Source: Halicephalobus mephisto
Taxonomy: Eukaryota > Nematoda > Chromadorea > Rhabditida > Panagrolaimidae
DNA: 64,000 nucleotides
Assembly (NCBI GenBank): GCA_009193035.1
Contig: SWDT01000261.1
Span: forward strand, 62,001-126,000
Direction: 5' to 3'
Below the pieces are notes generated by a model. The model was not told where the DNA came from. It saw only the letters and a list, made by a program, of their open reading frames with translations, and made no database searches. The stretch's first letter is position 1. Each line of letters starts with the position of its first letter. A program made the translations under genes and the position numbers. Below are positions 45,501-57,100 of this stretch, piece by piece.

Positions 45501-46747
45501 AAAATGAATTCCCAGTTTTGCCATTTTTTAAATTTTTACACCAACTCGCGTCCTTTGCGCGGGAATTCAAAAATTTCAAAGAAGAAAATGCAAAATTTTA
45601 ATACTTATTTTAAAAAAATAACTTTAATATAATTAACCGGAATGTCAGATGCAAATTGCGAATTTTACTTCAATGTCAAAACCACCATAGACCTCGACTA
45701 AGTTTTGGAGTGGCTTAAAACCACGTTTGCCTGATTTTCCGCCTTTATTTGTGGCCGCTTTTTGCCGTGATACTTAGTGGTCGTCGAGCTTTAGTCAAAA
45801 ATAAAAAAAAAATTTTAAAAAATTAAAAAAAAATCGAAAAAAATTGAAATTTTTTAAAAATATTTAAAATTTTTTTAAAAAATATTTAAAAATTTTTATT
45901 TAAATTTTTCTGCGCAAGATTCAAGAATCGAATTAAACACCGAATTTGGGTAATTTTCGGTTATTTTGGATAAATAAGCTTTTTGCAAAGTTTTTTTTCC
46001 GGTTGTAGCCGTCGGCTGCAGCTCTGGCGGCCCAGCAACAGCAGCTTGCCCTGCTTCAGCAACAACAACTGGTTCAGAATCCTCTTCTGACAGCACAATT
46101 ACTTCAACAACAACAATTGGCTCAAATTTATTCTCCGTCAATTGTGGATTCAAGAAAAAGGACTTACAGAACTGCAGCTTTGGATTCTGATCCTGGAGGA
46201 TCTGGATCGTCTGGTTCGTCTTCTTCAACGGGACCTTCATCGTCAAATCCACAATCTTCTCAACCATCTCAACAAACCCCAGGGGACCAGATGGCCATCC
46301 AACAACAAATCCTCCTAGCCGCAGCGGTACTTTTTCGCTTCTATTTGGCCTGAATTGCCAGAGGCGAATCACCTTTGATTTTGGAGCTAACGAAGCCCGG
46401 CTTTGATTACTCATCCGCTTCTGTTTGTTCCGGAGCTTTACTTGTGCATAACTTTAGCTTCCCAAAGCCCCGGGTGATGTCGCCTCGGACGAACATTGAT
46501 TTTTTTTTTATTTAAAAATAATTTTTAGACAAATGGTGGACCTGTTCCTATGAAGCGTCCTGCTCCGGACAAAAACGCCCCAGGGCTAGCCGTCTATCAC
46601 CAACAACAGGCCGCCGCCTCGGGCCAGTTCAACCCGTACCTGATCCCGGGCTACGTTCCGGCTGTATCTTGTCAGTATTTTTTGTGAAAAAAAAAAATTC
46701 AAAAAATCGGTCTTACAGTCGGCCAACAACTTCCTCCGAGGTTCTAG
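42593..46747 (+). CDS. mbl-1: Muscleblind splicing regulator
   Basis: Nuclear and cytoplasmic RNA-binding protein that regulates alternative splicing and mRNA localisation through YGCY motifs. The six exons are 42593-42886, 43542-43730, 44417-44533, 46009-46326, 46529-46670 and 46719-46747, giving 362 residues. One tandem pair of CCCH fingers of spacing C-x7-C-x6-C-x3-H lies at residues 59-78 and 93-112. The second is split by intron 1, and its perfect restoration confirms the junction. Only this pair is present, as in other nematodes; vertebrates have two. After [20 protein letters not shown] the chain becomes Gln- and Ala-rich. It then has a Ser/Gly stretch and MKRPAPDKN, resembling the vertebrate KRPALEK segment, and a short end FGQQLPPRF. 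Exon 4 starts at a weak acceptor (GGTTGTAG). Intron 3 holds a mobile element. Confidence 0.93.
43080..43300. repeat. Intronic ~45-bp tandem repeat in mbl-1
   Basis: Four to five copies of AAAAATCAAGTTTTTAAAAA, TATTTAAAAATTTTA in intron 1. Confidence 0.75.
44764..45697. mobile_element. Larger terminal-inverted-repeat element in mbl-1 intron 3
   Basis: The left end CTGAGGTCTATGAGCAAATT, GACATTAAAATTTAC and the right end (reverse complement GTCGAGGTCTATGGTGGTTT, TGACATTGAAGTAAAATT) belong to the same family as 2157-2520 and 34351-34869. One internal GTTGC-type unit remains near each end (GCAATCTACGTGCAAC; GCAAATTGCGAATTTT side). The 934-bp interior is unrelated and includes an inverted copy of the GGTAAATCTGGCAA / CCCGCGCAAAG repeat at 45410-45560. 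No transposase frame. Confidence 0.65.
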
Positions 46748-47192
46748 ATCGGGCCCTCTCCCCCCGGTGTCCTCCTTATCGCAGCAAAGCTGATATCCCG
46801 TCCGAAATCTCCTTCTTGCCACCCCCGTTCTTTCCCGAAAAAAAGTTATAATTCCCAAAACACTCCAAGCAGCAAAGAATCGTGCTAACTCGGTTGTGGG
46901 GCATTCATCCCCTGGGGCACTCCCTTATTTCGTAAGATTTGTTCGTTTTTATTTTAGTTTTTTTTTGGAATTTAAATTTAAAAAAATTAATTTTAAAAAA
47001 TCCCAAAATTAGCGCGAGTCAAACGTCCCGGGGAAGGCAATTGTTGTGTTGTTGTTTCAGTCACTATTCTGGAAATTTTCATTAGGTCTTTTGGATAGTG
47101 ACTAAGATACCAACTTCCCCGGGATACGGTAATTGGCCCCCGAGGTATTTTCCCTATTTTGTGAGATTTATTTTTTTGTTTTTAGACCAGTA
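46748..47192. other. mbl-1 3' region
   Basis: Begins GC-rich after the stop at 46747 and probably includes the 3' UTR. A short inverted pair, AGTCACTAT (about 47059) and ATAGTGACT (about 47094), could form a hairpin. No other gene seen. Confidence 0.4.
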
Positions 47193-47560
47193 CTGAGGTC
47201 TATAAAGAAGTCAATTTCAAAGCAAAACTTGCACGTTGCACGCAACGTTTAGGCAGCTAAGTCGAAATCAAATTAAATCTCGCAGGTTGCCAGCAATGTT
47301 CAGGCAGATCTGTCGAAATCTGTAAATTTACGTTTAAAATATTTCAAAATCGAAGCAAAACTTGCACGTTGCACGCAACGTTTGGCAGCTAAGTCGAAAT
47401 CAAAGTAAATCTCGCAGGTTGCACGCAACGTTCAAACAGACTGATTATTATTTATCTTTTTAAACTTACAAATATTTCGAAATTAAAGTAAATCTCGCAG
47501 GTTGCTCGCAACATTCAGGCAGGTCGGCTTGCTTAATTGTTGTTTAAAAATTTAATTTTA
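47193..47560. repeat. GTTGC-palindrome array with one GAGGTCTATAAAG terminus
   Basis: Starts with CTGAGGTCTATAAAGAAG, the terminus of the inverted-repeat family. It contains five units such as GCACGTTGCACGCAACGTTT and GCAGGTTGCACGCAACGTTC, and ends GGCTTGCTTAATTGTTG as at 37.85 kb. The matching right terminus was not found, so this copy is truncated or a different subfamily. Confidence 0.75.
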
Positions 47561-48418
47561 ATGCCGAATTTTTTTTAGTAAATTTTTTGGAATTTAAATT
47601 AATTTAAAAATTTAATTAAATAACAAAAAATTAATTTAAAAACAAAAAATCCGAAATCAAGGGACCAAATGCCCCAGGGAAGACGACCGTTCTGCAGCCG
47701 TCCACTCGAAAAATCTCAATCGAACGGGTTTATCCCAAAAATTCTCAGAATTTAGCAGATATCACTGAGAAATTTCTTCACAACGATTCGATTCTGATTT
47801 TATATTTCTACAGTATAATTTTTAAAATTACTGTAGAAAAAATTTTTTTTTATATTTATTGTATAAACGTCTAGAAACAAGATTCCATGGTATTGTTTCT
47901 TCCCCTTCTCTGTGATTAAATACGGTGAACCATTGTTCGTCAACTTGCCCCAAGTCCGTCCAGAACTGCTAGAATCGAAATAGGCCTCTGACAGGGACTC
48001 CCATTCTAATCATTGTTGTTTCTCTCGTGTTGTGAACAACGAAAGTTTTCATAAAGTTCAAATTTAACAAATTTACCACAATCGAGATCAAAAAAAAACA
48101 AAATTATATCACATTTGTGTCCCAAAAATTTCAATTCTAAAAAATTTAAAATTTTCTGTCAAAATTATTTTTAAAAAATTAATTTTTTCACTAAAATTAC
48201 TTTAAAAAATTAATTTTTGTATAAAATTTCAAAAATTAATTTTTTAAAATAACTTTGTCGGAAATTTTAAATGTTTTTAAAATTGAAAAGTAGTAACAAA
48301 GAAGTAATCAGACCTGTAGGTTATGAAATTGACCTTCAGAATCACGGATTTCCGGAATTAATCCTCAAGTTTAAAATTGGAATACAGTACTTGGGACACA
48401 AATGTATGAAAAACAAAA
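47561..48418. other. Intergenic, no gene seen
   Basis: A mixed-composition stretch at 47660-48010 lacks a supported reading frame. The rest is A/T-rich. This region receives the 3' end of the U5-40K gene on the minus strand. Confidence 0.45.
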
Positions 48419-49776
48419 TTAAGGTTCCAATTCTCCGAGATAAATTTTCTTGTCGCTGCTGCCAGTCAGGATAATCGGCTCGAATGGATGGAAATCTACT
48501 GCGTTGACAGATCCCTGATGTCCTGGGAGTTTGTAGACAATTTCTTTCGTTTTAACGTCCCAAACATAAGAAAAACAGTCTGATGAACCACAAGTAATCC
48601 ATCTAGAATCCGCGGACCAGGCACATTTGAGGATGTTCTTCTCGAAGTTGTGTTGATGACCTCCGTAGACCCCTTTCAGCCTGTCATCCGTGGCAAACGG
48701 ACGGACGTCCCAAACACGACCTGTGCAATCCATCGAATTCGACAGCAGATACTCGCCCCGCGGCGACAGAGCCAGTCCTGTGATGGTATCGGTGTGTCCG
48801 ACGAGGGAATAAACGACTTGGTTCTTCCTCAAGTCCCAAGCATGGATACAGTTGTCGATTCCTCCGCCAAAAGCCAAGTCGGAGGTATCATTAAAAGTGA
48901 CACCTAAGATTTGGAACTTTTCGTAATTGGCTATTTCGATGGCTGGGTCTTTTTTACGGAGATCATGAACGAAAATCATCCCATCATCCCCTCCGGAAAG
49001 AACAAGAGGCGGTCCTCTTCTGGCTGGATAGCAAGAATTCACAAAATCCGTGTGTGATTTGATATTCCGAACACACTTCCCAGTTTCCAAATCCCAGGCC
49101 CGTAAAGTCTTGTCAGTAGAGGCAGAATAAAGATAAGCTTCGTCAAAACTGAACTGGATGTCCATTATGGCTCCTTTGTGCCCTTTGATGTTGGAAAAGT
49201 TTTCGCATTCACCATAAGTATTCCAAAACACTGAAAACAGGAATTAGAAGAAAATGGATATGTAAAAAAACAGAATTTTGAAGAGAATTGGTACGTGAAA
49301 AAATCAGAAATCGAAGGGGAATTGATATATGAATTAGGAATTAGAAAATTGATATATGAATTAGGATTTAGAAAATTGATATATGAATTAAAAATTGGAA
49401 GATTAATATATGAATTAGGGCTTGGAAGATTGATATATGAATTAGGACTTAGAAGATTAATGTATGAAAAACTCACGAATCTTCATGTCGAATCCTGCGG
49501 AGGCTAGGTACTTTCCATCGTGGGAAAATTTGGCGGTGTAGATCTCGCCTTCATGTCCTGTCAAAAGCATAATCGGGGATTGGAGGTTCGTCGTCCTTCT
49601 TGGGCCATGCTGGTCTTCTTGACGGACGGCGACTTCGTATCTTCCTCGTTTGGCTGCTGAAAATCAAAAATTAGGATTTTCGTGATTTTATATAAAATGC
49701 AAAAATTAAAAAACCCACAAGGCTCGACGGCGACCAATGCAGTTGCATCGCTGGGTCTCTTGTAGATGTCCGTCAT
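48419..49776 (-). CDS. snrp-40: U5 snRNP 40-kDa WD-repeat protein (SNRNP40)
   Basis: Spliceosome component of the U5 snRNP that sits next to PRP8. The three minus-strand exons are 49719-49776, 49477-49656 and 48419-49230, giving 349 residues. A short variable N-terminus (MTDIYKRPSDATA) is followed by SPIMLLTGHEGEIYTAKFS and seven WD40 repeats. Orthology is firm from FVNSCYPARRGPPLV, LGVTFNDTSDLAFGGGIDN, LSNSMDCTGRVWDVRPFA, HNFEKNILKCAWS and YKLPGHQGSVNAVDFHP, all at the positions seen in human SNRNP40. Exon 2 opens at a tandem TTTTCAGCAG acceptor, so one Ala codon may be optional. Intron 2 contains a 27-bp minisatellite. The gene is divergent from the fission-factor gene, with 240 bp between start codons, so the two probably share a promoter region. 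Confidence 0.94.
49305..49470. repeat. 27-bp minisatellite in the U5-40K gene intron 2
   Basis: Six copies of TTGATATATGAATTAGG followed by ATTTAGAAAA-type sequence with period 27. Because 27 is divisible by three, the array is open on both strands and yields LIYELG- or NSYIN-type peptides that should not be taken as protein. Confidence 0.88.
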
Positions 49777-50016
49777 CGATATATGGATGAATTTCGATAA
49801 AAAAATAAATAAAAAATTAAAATTTCCAAATTTCAAAGAAAAACGAAACGACTCTAGTTTTTTCCCGAATGGAAAATTTGGCCGCGTTTTGTTCGTTCCA
49901 CCATTTTTTGTCAAGGTTTATCTGTCTCGTTGCATCATCTCGTGTTCGTTCCGAATTTTCGTCTTCAGAATTTTTATTTTTCTTTCTTTTTTGGTTAATT
50001 TTCATCAAATTCAAGA
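49777..50016. promoter_or_regulatory. Bidirectional promoter region
   Basis: The 240 bp between the divergent starts of the U5-40K and fission-factor genes must hold both leaders. It is of mixed composition, with pyrimidine-rich tracts and acceptor-like TCTTCAG at about 49967 on the plus strand. Confidence 0.45.
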
Positions 50017-50936
50017 ATGACATTGGCAAAAGCCGAGATGATGGAGGTTCCAGAGCACATCTACGTGAACGGCCGGAGTCCTGGACGGAACTCGACGGAA
50101 TTCCTCGCGAAGGAAGCCGCCATGATCGAAAGAGGGATGAGGATGCCTGACAGGATTGTCTATAACGGAGCCAGATCCGCCAGAGGTGACGGTACAGATG
50201 ACGTCATGGTAAGTTTATTTAATAATTTCAAATTTTATCAATTTTGGTCCTGATTGCATTTTCTAAATTTTAAATTTCACCTAAATTCCAACTTTAATCC
50301 TCTATCTCCCTAGCTTTAAATCTCATATATCAACTTTAACTGCAAATGTCATACATATCCCTAGCTTTAAATTTCATATATCAACTCTAACTTTAATTTT
50401 ACTTACACCTCCCAAAGTTTGACTTTCATATATCAATTTCAACTTTAATCTTGTTTATATCTCTTTAAGTTTTGTATAATCTTGAACTTTAATATTTATA
50501 TATTACTGATTTTAATCTTACCTAAGTCCAGTAATTTTGAAATTCATATTTCCATCAATTTTAATCTTATTCAAATCCCGCAAGTCTTAAAATTTGCATA
50601 TTAACTTTATTGTATTTACATGCATTGATTTTGCAGGGTTCCATGAGAGTTCCTGAAACATTGACGATTCATGACTTGGAGAAGGAACAGATGGACGATG
50701 CTGTAATTAGAAGTGAGAGTCATGCCAGTGATAACTCGATTGCCGTTGATGAAAATCCCCTGCGAGAACTCAAGATTATGCGTCGGCAATTGGCTCGATT
50801 AGCGACGAGGATGACTTTGTTGGAAGAAGCCCATGCAAGACGCGGGACTCGTGAAGCTACCCTCTGGCTGACCACGATCGGGGCCGTTATTGCTGCTGCT
50901 TTCGTTATTCTCAGAAAAAAAGTTACTGGATTCTAA
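50017..50936 (+). CDS. mff: Mitochondrial fission factor
   Basis: Tail-anchored outer-membrane receptor that recruits the dynamin DRP1 to mitochondria and peroxisomes. Exons 50017-50208 and 50637-50936 join in phase 0 to give 163 residues, shorter than vertebrate MFF. Three copies of the family's (M)xVPxxIxV motif are present: EVPEHIYVNG, RMPDRIVYNG and RVPETLTI. The first two correspond to the DRP1-binding repeats MRVPEKLKV and QVPERIVV of vertebrate MFF. A coiled coil (about residues 113-135: ELKIMRRQLARLATRMTLLE) precedes a C-terminal anchor WLTTIGAVIAAAFVIL flanked by basic RKKVTGF, typical of mitochondrial tail anchors. VWA8 follows 221 bp downstream on the same strand, so the two may be co-transcribed. 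Nematodes can have more than one MFF and the paralogue is not resolved. Confidence 0.88.
50250..50600. repeat. Degenerate repeats in the fission-factor intron
   Basis: Units of CATATATCAACTTTAACT and TCCCTAGCTTTAAA recur four or five times. Otherwise the 428-bp intron holds nothing notable. Confidence 0.5.
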
Positions 50937-51157
50937 GTTTTTTCCTTAAATATTTGTGTATTGATTGTAGAAATTACTTGCTGATATTTGATTTATGGAT
51001 CTCGAAACAGTAATTTGACCATAAACGAAACTAGTCTTTTTTGAATTTTTGACAAGAGTTATTTTTCTCAATATATTTCGAAATCAATGACCCAAGAACA
51101 CAGCGATTGTAGTCCAGGTCAGACGACTCGTGACGGGTCCACTGCTAGTATCGGACA

Positions 51158-54100
51158 ATGGCTTTCGTCGGGTTCTTCCTCAAACGGTCACTTCATGGTT
51201 TGTTTTTAATTAATTATTCATTTATAATTAGAATTAAAATCACATTGAAAATTTCAAATTTAATTATTTTAAAATTAAAAAATTAGACATTTTCAAAAAT
51301 TTTAAAATTCTCAAAAATTAGGCATTTTGGGAAATTTTAGAATTTAAAATTTAATTATTTTAAAATTAAAAAAATTAAACATTTTAGATTTTTAAAAATA
51401 TTTTTAGAATTGTTTAGAATGTTTTGGAGAATTTAAAGGATTTTTTAGAATTTTTGTCTTTTAAGAGTAGAGACGAATATAATACGGAACAATATTAATG
51501 ATAGAAGCACAACATTCAGGGAACCCCGTCTGGCTTGAAATTTTCCCTTGTATCTCCTCAGTGAAGAGAGTGGACTGATGAGCCTAAGGGTGTTTCTGAT
51601 CGTGGAGGTTACGTGTTCATTATAAAGCTTTTGTAAAAACAAATAATTTTATAAAATTTTTCATAATTGAAAGAATATTTCTAGAATTTCAGAAATTTAA
51701 AAAATTTTTCTGAAACTAGTAGATTTTTGAACTTTGACAATTTTATAGAAATTTTCAGAATGAAATTGAATGTTCTGAATTCTTCAAAAATTTAAAAAAT
51801 TGAATATAATTTTCTGCAGATTTTTGAAATCTAATGAAATTTTTAAAAATTTACATTTTTTAATTTTTTTAAATAATTTAATTATTTTAGATGGACCGAA
51901 AAATCAATTCATCAAAATTGGAGATGTCCGGGTGCCTTTGAGGAACCCGAAAAGACCGGAACTTGTGCCTGTAGGATTCGCGGACAAGAATCCTCCTTCT
52001 CAGATTGTTCATACTCTTAAATGGCTTCTCCAGAAGGACTCGTTGAAGCAAGACGTGTTTCTCATTGGAGTTCCTGGATTCTTACGGTCGTCAATTGTTT
52101 TTTCTTATTTGGAACTTTGTAACAGGGAATTTGAGTACTTGTCGGTGACGAGAGACACGACTGAAGCTGACATCAAACAAAGAAGGGAAATTGCCGGAGG
52201 AAATGCCTTTTATTCCGATCTTTGTGCCGTTAGAGCTGCTCTGGAAGGAAGGGTTCTGGTTATTGATGGAGTTGAAAAAGCTGAAAGAAACGTCCTTCCG
52301 ATTTTGAATAATTTACTCGAAAACAGAGAAATGCAACTTGATGATGGTAGATTTCTGATGGCAGCAAATAAATTTGATAAATTAAAAGAGGTTAGTTTTT
52401 GTTTTAATTTTTTTAAAAATAGAATAAGTTTTAAAAAAAATTTAGATTTTTTATAATATTTTGAAATTTTTTTGTAATTTTAGAAAATTTCATCAGATGA
52501 TTAAGTATTTTGAAAAGTTTTATTTTATTTTGGAAAATTTCCGAGATTTTTATTTTAGAAAATTTTAGAGATTTTTATTTTGGAAAATTTTATTTTAGAA
52601 GATTTTAGAGATTTTTTATTTTGAAAAGTTTTATTTTAGAGATTTTTATTTTAGAAAATTTTAGAGATTTTTATTTTGGAAAATTTTATTTTAGAAAATT
52701 TTAGAGATTTTTACCAAGTTATAAAATATATCTGAAAAGTCCAAGAAATTATGAAAGTTTTTGTTGAATTCTGGAAAGTTCTAAAATTTTTGCAGTTTGA
52801 AAATGCAAAAAATTAAATTTCAAAATGGTTTATAATTGTGAAATTTTCTAAGAACTTTGATTTTAATTAAAATTAATGTATTTTAGAAGTATTCGGAAGA
52901 AGAACTTCGAAAAATGAAATTAGAAAGAGTAAGCGAGGATTTTCATGTTATTGCCTTAGGCATCCCTGTGCCGACCTTCAAAGGACATACCCTTGATCCG
53001 CCGTTGAGGTCCAGATTTCAATGTAAGAATGTTTCTGAACTTCCTTTTGACAGTATGAGCCAGTTGTGTTCGTTTCTTGCTCCGGAAGTCAAAAAAGACA
53101 GAATTAACAACCTTTTAGCGATGGTATACGGTATGAATGCCCAGAATTTGGAAGAAAAAACTGTTTTTTTACCAGTTTTTCCTCTGGATAATTTGACAAA
53201 AGCTGTAAGAATATGGAATATTAATCCTAATTACTCAGAAGAAACTATTTTTAATCTTTGTTATCCGAGAAAGACGATTCTGAAGCCAGATAACGAAATC
53301 TCAGTTTTGGAAGAATTTTTGAAAACTTTCAACATTGAAAAAGAAAAAATTTCAAATTCGAAAATTTTATCAATTGATTTAGAAGGTCCCAAAGCGAAAA
53401 TTGAATCAATTTTTAATGGGAAAAAATACAACTTTCAAGTACCCTCAGGAACCCTACAGTATCCCGTGGAAAAACACGAATTTGTGTCGACAGAATCCCA
53501 TGAATCTTTGTTGTCGGATTTGATAGCTACTCATGCCGTAGGCGATTTTTGTATTCTTGGACCTCGTGGAAGTGGAAAAACTACAGTAATTGAAGAATTT
53601 TCGAAAAGATTAAAATATGAAATGGAAACAATTGTACTGTATCAGGATATGAATTCAAGAGAATTAATTCAACAAAGAAGAATGTTGCCTAATGGAGATA
53701 CGGTATGGGAAGATTCGCAACTTGTTAAAGCAGCGAAAAATGGAAGTTTGTGTATTTTAGATGGATTAGAAAAAATTCATTGGAGTACGGTAGAAATGCT
53801 AGGATCGTTAATTCATCACAGATATCTTCAATTGCCAGATGGAACTAGATTATTAGGAAATTTACATTTTGATATTTTGAAAAAAAGAACGAAAATGACA
53901 GAAAAAGAATTAGAAAAAAATGGAATTTTTAAAATTAAAGAAAATTTTAGAATTGTGGCTTTGGGAGATTCAGAAAGTGTAAATTCTACAAAATGGCTAA
54001 ATGATCAAATTTTAAGTCTTTTTTTGTTTCATTTTTTGAAACCAATGTCGATAGATGAAAAATTAAAAATTATTTTTAAACTTATTCCAAATGCTTCGAA

Positions 54101-57100
54101 GAATACTGTAAAAAAATTAATTTTATTAACAGAAAAATTAAATTCATCAACTGATCCTAATATCCGCGGAATCGGTCAAAGTTTGTCCTTGAGGAGATTG
54201 ATCTACATTATCCGGAGACATGCGGAGAATCCGGAAGAAGGAATTTACGAAGCTGTCAACAGAGCGACTTTAAGCAGATTTATGCCGTCGATTACGAAAT
54301 TTGCATTTGAAAAATTTTTAAAAGAAAATGAAATTAATCCTGATATGAAAAATATTAAAAATGATTGGATTGAAAAATTAAAAGAAAATTCAAAATCAAC
54401 AATTGAATCTGAATCTATGATTCCGGATATTGTTTTTTTTAACAACAAACAACACGAAAAAGTAATGGACGACATGGCTAAGGATTTCGAACTTGGATCG
54501 CATTTGTTAATTATTGGAAATCAAGGTGTTGGAAAAAATAAAATTACAGATAGATTTTTGCAAATAATCAAACGACCAAGACAATATATGCAACTTCATC
54601 GAGATACTACAGTACAAAGTTTGACAGTTCAAACTACGGTAATTGATGGGATTTTGAAATATGAAGATTCTCCACTTGTTAAAGCAGTAAAAAACGGACT
54701 TGTACTTGTTATAGATGAAGCGGATAAAGCTCCACTTTATGTTGTGGCTGTTTTGAAATCTTTATTGGATTCGGGAATTTTGTATTTATCTGACGGAAGA
54801 ATTATCCAACCTCAAGAAGGATTTTTGAAAGAAAATTCAATTCCGATTCATCCGGATTTCAGATTAATCATGTTAGCTAATAGGCCTGGATTTCCGTTTT
54901 TAGGAAATGATCTTTTTTCTATTTTGGGAGATTTATTCAGTGTTCATGTTGTGGATAATCCAAGTAGATCTTCGGAATTTTCAATGTTGAAAAAATATGG
55001 TCCAAATGTTGAAGAAGAAAAATTAAATAAATTAATTTCGGCTTTTGATGAATTACGAAAAATGGCAGATGATTCACAATTACAGTATCCGTATTCTACC
55101 AGAGAATTGGTCAACATTGTCAAACATCTCCAACTTTTTCCCGATGATCCTCTGACTACAGTAATCAGGAATGTTTTCGATTTCGATTCTTTCACAAAAG
55201 ACACGACAGAAATGATTGAATCCGTTTTTCAAAAATATGGAATTCCCATAGGTACGGTAAATGGAAAATTTATTTCATAAAAACTTGAATAAAATTAAAT
55301 TTAACAATCTGTGGTTATTTCAGGAATAAAAAAACCGAAAAATTCTGTATTTTTGAGCAAAAGATTTCCATTGAATGGACCTTCCACAATCGGACAATGG
55401 GGTCTCAGACAGAAAACGAAACCCCAAGACCTCGAAATTAAAGTTTTTCCTGTTAATTCTGAGGTTAGTTTTATTTTGAAAAATAATTGTTTAAAATTTT
55501 TTTAAATAATTGTTTAAAAAATTTTAAAAATAATTTTTTAAAAAATCTAAAAATATATAATTATTTAAAAAATAATTGTTTAAACATTTTTTTAAATAAT
55601 TGTTTAAAAAATTTTTAAAAATATAATTATTTTAAAATTAAAAATATAAATATTTAAAATTTTGAAAAACATAAAATTTTATAATTTTTGGGTCCCGATT
55701 GGAAAGTTTTGGAAATTCGTGTCGAGACAGTTTTTAGGATCTTTTTTTGTTAAATATTTGATTTTTCGAGTAGAATACTTAAAAATTTTAGAATTATTTA
55801 AAATTGGAAATTTCGAAAATTCGTGTCGGGACCATTTTGTGATAATTTTTTGATTTTTAAAATGACACGATAGAAGTGATGAATTTTAGGCAGAAAACAA
55901 ATTTCAAAGAAGACTATTAAGGCTAGAAATGCATCATTCTCGAGCAAGGGGATTTTCTGAAGAAGAATTTTCGTGGCAACTTCCGATTTCAGACGTCAAT
56001 ATCTGCTCGGATATCCTTAATCTCAATCAGAAAATAATTGTTGCTACAGTAAATCCTCCGACTTTATATGTGGTACCAGATGAAAGGAAACCTGAAGTTA
56101 TCGAAATTGATCTTTATTCTTATTTTTCGAAGTTTGCCAGAGGCGATTTTCGACCGAGATTCAAGTTGGCGAAATGGAGCGATAATGAGGTCTTAGTTCA
56201 TGAAGAAACGGTTGGTTTTTTATGAAAAATATAAATCCATAACATACAAGTATTATCATTGTAAAAAGTAGTATTTTACTTTTTAAAGTTTTGAAATTCC
56301 CGCGCAAAAGAGCTGATAGTGAAGAAAGTGGAAAAAATGGTAAATCATTACCAGAGTTGATTTTTTTCCAACTCGCTTTTTTTATTTCTTCTACCAGTTC
56401 TGAAAGTAAAAAAAGGTAAATTTGGCAATTCTCTCTCTCTTCTTTCCCTGCCAGTTCTAAAAGTGAAAAAAGGTAAATTTGGCAATTCTCTCTCTCTCTT
56501 CTTTCCCTGCCAGTTCTAAAAGTGAAAAAAGGTAAATTTGACAATTCTCTCTCTTTTCTTTCCCTGCCAGTTCTAAAAGTAAAAAAATGGTAAATCTGTT
56601 TCTTCATTCGCTTTCTTTTTATTTTTACCTAAATTTTTCCAGTAATTTTTTCAATTTTAATTTTTATAATATGATTTTTCAGTCGAATACATTGTTACTT
56701 GTGGATTTCGAAAATAACACGACGAAGAAACTGAATTCAGATGGAAGGTCTTCTTCGATAATCTCGTCTACTTTTGGAAAACTGTCTTCGATTAATTTAA
56801 TGAATGAAAATAAATTCTGGAGATTAATAGAATCAGAAAAACCAGTTTTGTTCGAAAGAAACGGAACAGAAATGAGAATTTTGCATCCGGGAAATCTGCC
56901 AGCCGGGGTCCAGATTCTGAATCTTCCGATTCCGATAATCAACGTTGTTCCTGTAAACCAGAAAAAATACATAATAAACACAAACGAAAATAATTATCTT
57001 TTAACTTTTGAAAATGACGGAAGAATTTTTTTGAGAGAAATCGACGAATCGATGGATGTTCCAAAATTTTTCGAATTTATTTCGAAATTAAATATTTCAA

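Noticed and set aside
49165..49507. Repetitive LIYELG and NSYIN peptides on the two strands
   Set aside because: Consequence of a 27-bp minisatellite inside the U5-40K gene intron; intron retention would hit a stop at once.
51570..51600. CTGATGAG followed by a short stem-like stretch, recalling a hammerhead ribozyme core
   Set aside because: The required GAAA after stem II is absent (GTTTC instead) and no cleavage-site helix could be drawn.
51445..51642. Basic, hydrophobic 65-codon frame antisense within vwa-8 intron 1
   Set aside because: Not recognised, no splice or leader signals, lies within an intron on the opposite strand.
56161..56607. 148-codon antisense frame with repeated FFTFRTGRERRERE-like peptides
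   Set aside because: Generated by the 58-bp intronic tandem repeat in vwa-8 intron 5.
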